A DNA stretch of 13,850 bases from Candidatus Colimorpha enterica (GTDB lineage Bacteria; Bacillota; Clostridia; Oscillospirales; CAG-272), in the NCBI GenBank assembly GCA_000433515.1, contig FR891166.1, forward strand, positions 561-14,410. The letters run 5' to 3'. This document shows positions 11,466 to 13,850 of the stretch, piece after piece (position 1 is the first letter of the stretch; each line of letters opens with the position of its first letter). A program made the translations under genes and the position numbers. The notes beneath the pieces were generated by a model, which saw nothing but the letters and a program-made list of their open reading frames with translations, made no database searches and was not told where the DNA came from.

Positions 11466-12323
11466 ATGTTTACAGCAATTATCGAAAACGAAGGCAACAC
11501 CTTAGTCATGGAATTCCCGTGCAAACGTTACCTTATGGCTGACCACCTCGGCTCCATCGGCATCAGAAAGCCGGCACATGAAATCAAATGCATGGATGAA
11601 GAGGAAGAACCGATCAAGGTGAAGATCATCGGAAACAACGAGTTTGAGAAAAGGCTCGCCCTGTTGATCTCTCCCACAGATACGCTTTCCCTCGTGAACA
11701 CCATGTGTGAGTTCTATCAGAATCTGTCCTACCAAAACAGGCTGGACGCTATGGAAGCCGTGATGTCCGGAAAGGTCTCCTCCATCGCTGAGTTTGATAA
11801 GTTCATGCTCGAGAGCCGTATGGAAGACACCACCGAATACTTCTACTGCCCGTTGGTGGCAAACGTGTACAGCCGTGATGAATACGGCAACATGGAAGAA
11901 TATCCCGACGAGTATGACGGCAGTTATCTTGCTCCTTACGAGGAACGAATCCGTGATCTGATCCGTTTGGAAGATGCTCGGGACGAAGATAATCTCGCAG
12001 CTTACTTCGACGGTAGCAACGGTGCTGTCGGAAAGCTTAAGGAGGTACACTTCAGTACGCAGAACGTTGATGGTGTTCTTTACGGATGCATTCGCGCCGA
12101 GCTTACTGCTCCCTTCACTGCTGATGAGGAAGCAGAATTCAAGGATTGGCTCGAGGGTCAATGCTCGGACGGCTACGGCGAAGGCTTGGAACAGCGATCC
12201 ATTCGCGTGGAGGACGGCGATATGTACGTCAGCTTCTGGCACGGCGGTGATGATTGGTTCATGCTGAACGGCGACGAGTTCGATGAGTATCTCAGCGATC
12301 AGAAGATGGGAGGTATCGAGTAA
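11466..12323 (+). CDS. Acidic accessory protein, possible antirestriction-type DNA mimic
   Basis: A 285-aa protein. The ATG at 11466 lies behind GAAAGGAAAAGG; an upstream GTG at 11433 has no ribosome site. By my hand count it has about 60 Asp/Glu against about 25 Lys/Arg, so it is strongly acidic. It begins MFTAIIENEGNTLVMEF. The middle is helical (TLSLVNTMCEFYQNLSYQN), and the last third (LTAPFTADEEAEFKDWLEG...SDGYGEGLEQRSI) is a separate region. The opening and composition recall proteins of Clostridial conjugative elements annotated as ArdA-like or DUF6329, but I cannot confirm this. Its stop overlaps the next start (TAATG), so the two are translationally coupled. It is the first cargo gene of the second element. 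Confidence 0.75.
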   Translation: MFTAIIENEGNTLVMEFPCKRYLMADHLGSIGIRKPAHEIKCMDEEEEPIKVKIIGNNEFEKRLALLISPTDTLSLVNTMCEFYQNLSYQNRLDAMEAVMSGKVSSIAEFDKFMLESRMEDTTEYFYCPLVANVYSRDEYGNMEEYPDEYDGSYLAPYEERIRDLIRLEDARDEDNLAAYFDGSNGAVGKLKEVHFSTQNVDGVLYGCIRAELTAPFTADEEAEFKDWLEGQCSDGYGEGLEQRSIRVEDGDMYVSFWHGGDDWFMLNGDEFDEYLSDQKMGGIE

Positions 12324-12670
12324 TGGCAATCCTATTCTCCAAGGTCACCATGCGTGATGATTACAATGAATCCGAATTCCTTGTCGGCGGCTTTCCTCAG
12401 GAGACCGATGATCTCGAAGGCTGGACCGCATATCATGAGTTCCTCGATGAAATCACAGAAGACACCGTTGTAAACGTCAGAGCGCAAGCCTTCCTCTACG
12501 GCGAAGGCGAAACGGTCAAAGCAACACCTGAAGAGGTTGCATATATGATGATGCGCGAGCAGCGGGATCCCGACTTCCTGTCCGGTCATTGTGACTGCAT
12601 TGGTGAGTCGGACTTCAACGTGAATTGGTGTCCCGATGAACTCTTCGGTCAAGGCTTCGTACAGCTATAA
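12323..12670 (+). CDS. Hypothetical acidic protein, 115 aa
   Basis: Starts at the ATG at 12323, sharing one base with the stop of the gene before. There is no separate ribosome site, so translation is coupled. The product is very acidic (about 25 Asp/Glu to 6 Lys/Arg by hand count), with no membrane segment or signal. Visible pieces are FLVGGFPQETDDLEGW, VNVRAQAFLYGEGETVKATPEEV and a C-terminal SGHCDCIGESDFNVNWCPDE with three cysteines. I recognise no family. Coupling with its acidic neighbour suggests the two products act together or share a property such as DNA mimicry; that is inference. Confidence 0.75.
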   Translation: MAILFSKVTMRDDYNESEFLVGGFPQETDDLEGWTAYHEFLDEITEDTVVNVRAQAFLYGEGETVKATPEEVAYMMMREQRDPDFLSGHCDCIGESDFNVNWCPDELFGQGFVQL

Positions 12671-12683
12671 GAAAGGAGCAGAA

Positions 12684-12908
12684 ATGGACAAAGACATTGA
12701 ACACGCCGAAAAAGCCCTTGCCTGTATCGACAAGATGAAGGAAGGTCTGAGTGAGCTCGTATCCCTTCTCGATATCGCAGACGATACCTTCGGTGAGATG
12801 GATCGGCTTGAGACCTACAAATCCATCAACCGCACCTTGGGTAGATGGCAAGAAAAATATGAGGGCTTCCTCAATGAACAAGGTCAGTCCTTCACACAGA
12901 CGATGTAA
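12684..12908 (+). CDS. Hypothetical small helical protein, 74 aa
   Basis: The ATG at 12684 follows AAAGGAG at about 5 nt, 13 nt after the previous stop; a longer frame from 12636 overlaps the upstream gene and is not preferred. The protein (MDKDIEHAEKALACIDKMKEG...) is predicted to be almost entirely alpha-helical, with heptad-like spacing of hydrophobic residues, so a small helical bundle or coiled coil is likely. No family is recognised. It is the third gene of the 11466-12908 cluster and carries no obvious terminator after its stop. Confidence 0.65.
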   Translation: MDKDIEHAEKALACIDKMKEGLSELVSLLDIADDTFGEMDRLETYKSINRTLGRWQEKYEGFLNEQGQSFTQTM

Positions 12909-12975
12909 GCACAAACCATAATCGTGTTTTGAATGACGTCTCGGCAAATACTTTGTGCCATTTTCGGGAATCCTA

Positions 12976-13004
12976 TTGGCATTATTTCGGTATACCGATA
13001 GAAA
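12976..13004 (+). promoter_or_regulatory. Promoter with palindromic operator ahead of XRE remnant
   Basis: TTGGCA (12976-12981), a 17-nt spacer and TAGAAA (12999-13004). The 12-bp perfect palindrome TCGGTATACCGA (12987-12998) lies in the spacer against the -10, as expected for autoregulation by an XRE-type repressor. Confidence 0.5.
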
Positions 13005-13037
13005 TATACGGGTGATGAAAATGAGAGTATCAATGAA

Positions 13038-13178
13038 ATGCTTACCGAAAACGGTATGACAAAATACAGACTTGCCAAACTCGGCGATGTTCCTCACGCA
13101 ACACTGAATGATATATGCAGCGGAAAGACGCGTATTGAAAAGTGTTCGGGAGAAACTTTATACAAGTTGGCAAAGGTG
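13038..13178 (+). pseudogene. Truncated XRE-family HTH regulator
   Basis: The frame reads MLTENGMTKYRLAKLGDVPHATLNDICSGKTRIEKCSGETLYKLAKVL, a good Cro/C1-type helix-turn-helix domain (the recognition helix region is in PHATLNDICSGK). The usual C-terminal residues are replaced: after LAKV the DNA becomes cysK sequence. The same frame is open further upstream (NESINEM) but without an in-frame ATG. The ATG at 13021 is out of frame, and ATGAGAGTATC looks like ATGAGTATC with a duplicated AG, which would be a start-proximal frameshift. So the gene seems broken at both ends. Confidence 0.7.
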
Positions 13179-13609
13179 CTACTGACGGAAAAGTCGATAT
13201 CTTTGTTGCAGGTGTGGGTACCGGCGGTACGATAACCGGTGTCGGTGAATATCTGAAATCAAGAACCCTGCGGTTAAGGTCGTTGCTGTTGAGCCTGCTG
13301 CTTCCGCAGTGCTCTCTACCGGCGTTGCTGGACCGCATAAGATTCAGGGCATCGGCGCAGGCTTTGTCCCCGATGTGCTGAACACGAAAATCTACGATGA
13401 GATTATCCCCGTTTCCAACGAAGATGCATTTGCAACCGGAAAGCTCATCGGCAAGAGTGAAGGGGTTCTTGTCGGTAATTTCCTCCGGTGCCGCTGCCTT
13501 TGCCGCAATTGAACTTGCCAAGCGCCCTGAAAACGAAGGGAAAACCATTGTTGTACTTCTGCCCGATACCGGCGACAGATATCTTTCGACGCCCCTATTT
13601 GCAGAATAA
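13179..13609 (+). pseudogene. cysK: cysK remnant (O-acetylserine sulfhydrylase), C-terminal half, two frameshifts
   Basis: The sequence encodes the C-terminal half of cysteine synthase A in three frames. ATDGKVDIFVAGVGTGGTITG runs to GEYLKS (to about 13261); then, after loss of one A, NPAVKVVAVEPA to SEGVLVG (to about 13474); then, after gain of one A, ISSGAAAFAAIELAKRPENEG to LFAE and TAA at 13607-13609. The GTGGT phosphate-binding loop for the PLP cofactor and the SSGAA motif are intact in sequence. The N-terminal half, with the PLP lysine, is absent. Both shifts fall in short A-runs, so sequencing error is possible for them but does not explain the truncation. The fusion to an XRE gene marks a recombination joint. 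Confidence 0.88.
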
Positions 13610-13653
13610 AAAAGCCCCGTGCCTTATGTTTTAGGTGCCGGTCAAAACTTGTC

Positions 13654-13690
13654 AAAAGCCTGTTTTGGCATTACGCCAAAACAGGCTTTT
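13654..13690 (+). terminator. Strong rho-independent terminator
   Basis: A perfect 16-bp stem (13654-13669 with 13675-13690) and ATTAC loop, beginning AAAA and ending TTTTT, so active in both directions. It follows the cysK remnant and was probably its native terminator. Confidence 0.9.
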
Positions 13691-13806
13691 TCGACGGGCT
13701 GAAATATCTCATCTGCTCTCTCCGTGACTGCGAGCCGAGGCTGAACACAAGCATTATGCACACCGTGCCGGAAAATGCGAGGCGGGGCATTCTGCCGATG
13801 GGAAGG

Positions 13807-13849
13807 AAAAAATCATCTTTTGTAAATTATGTAAAAACCATGATTTTTT
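13807..13849 (+). terminator. AT-rich inverted repeat at window edge, possible terminator
   Basis: AAAAAATCAT (13807-13816) pairs with ATGATTTTTT (13840-13849) across 23 nt. It is AT-rich and ends in T residues; the sequence is cut by the window edge. From 13691 to 13806 there is one short open frame but no convincing gene. Confidence 0.35.
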
Positions 13850-13850
13850 T

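Noticed and set aside
11502..12329. Long minus-strand open frame of 275 codons opposite the acidic gene
   Set aside because: It lacks a ribosome site and mirrors the codon pattern of the plus-strand gene, which has a good start, coupled neighbour and protein-like composition.
13696..13850. Possible gene start running off the right edge (frame reading ...MHTVPENARRGILPMG)
   Set aside because: No ribosome site, it begins inside a terminator stem, and the sequence is cut by the window end; not enough to call a gene.

Overview
The window looks like accessory DNA from a gut-type member of the Clostridia (Bacillota, perhaps near Oscillospiraceae). This rests on strong AGGAGG ribosome sites, near-consensus TTGACA/TTGAAA-N17-TATAAT promoters, short U-tract hairpin terminators, moderate GC, and protein families common there (DUF4143 ATPase, TIGR04076, macro domain, CFI-box, XRE). 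No marker gene fixes the genus.

The best organising idea is integration at a proline tRNA. Two 3' halves of tRNA-Pro(UGG), both on the minus strand and each followed by its own terminator, lie at 1039-1083 and 11100-11144. Each stops at the anticodon loop, the usual crossover site of tyrosine integrases. Just above each fragment is the same set of parts: an AT-rich arm, GGTCAAA repeats 11-12 bp apart, a rightward terminator, and a leftward TTGAAA-N17-TATAAT promoter. I read 1084-11144 as one island of about 10 kb, with a related second element starting at about 11145 and running out of the window.

Layout. 1-1038: flank with two IS21-like terminal repeats, an unknown minus-strand gene (257-673) and a cluster of small hairpins. 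1294-4900: left end of island 1, then a five-gene rightward operon encoding a DUF4143 AAA ATPase, a YjbR/MmcQ protein, a macro-domain protein with a helical tail, a TIGR04076 gene broken by an in-frame TAG, and an ArsC/Spx-type protein. 4901-6043: an array of perfect hairpins leading into the C-terminal remnant of a large protein with a DYDSD motif like that of two-barrel RNA polymerases. 6158-8487: an intact tyrosine integrase directly followed by a second one with an internal deletion. 8496-9934: a SAM methyltransferase between two copies of a hairpin repeat, then a convergent GNAT gene. 10071-11072: a zinc-ribbon/DUF2726/CFI-box gene placed directly behind the terminator of the tRNA fragment.

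11145-13850: left end of element 2, a tightly packed trio of genes whose first two products are very acidic (possible DNA mimics; function unknown), then a decayed XRE regulator fused out of frame to a frameshifted cysK remnant, and a strong terminator. All family names come from reading the translations by eye; no database search was possible.
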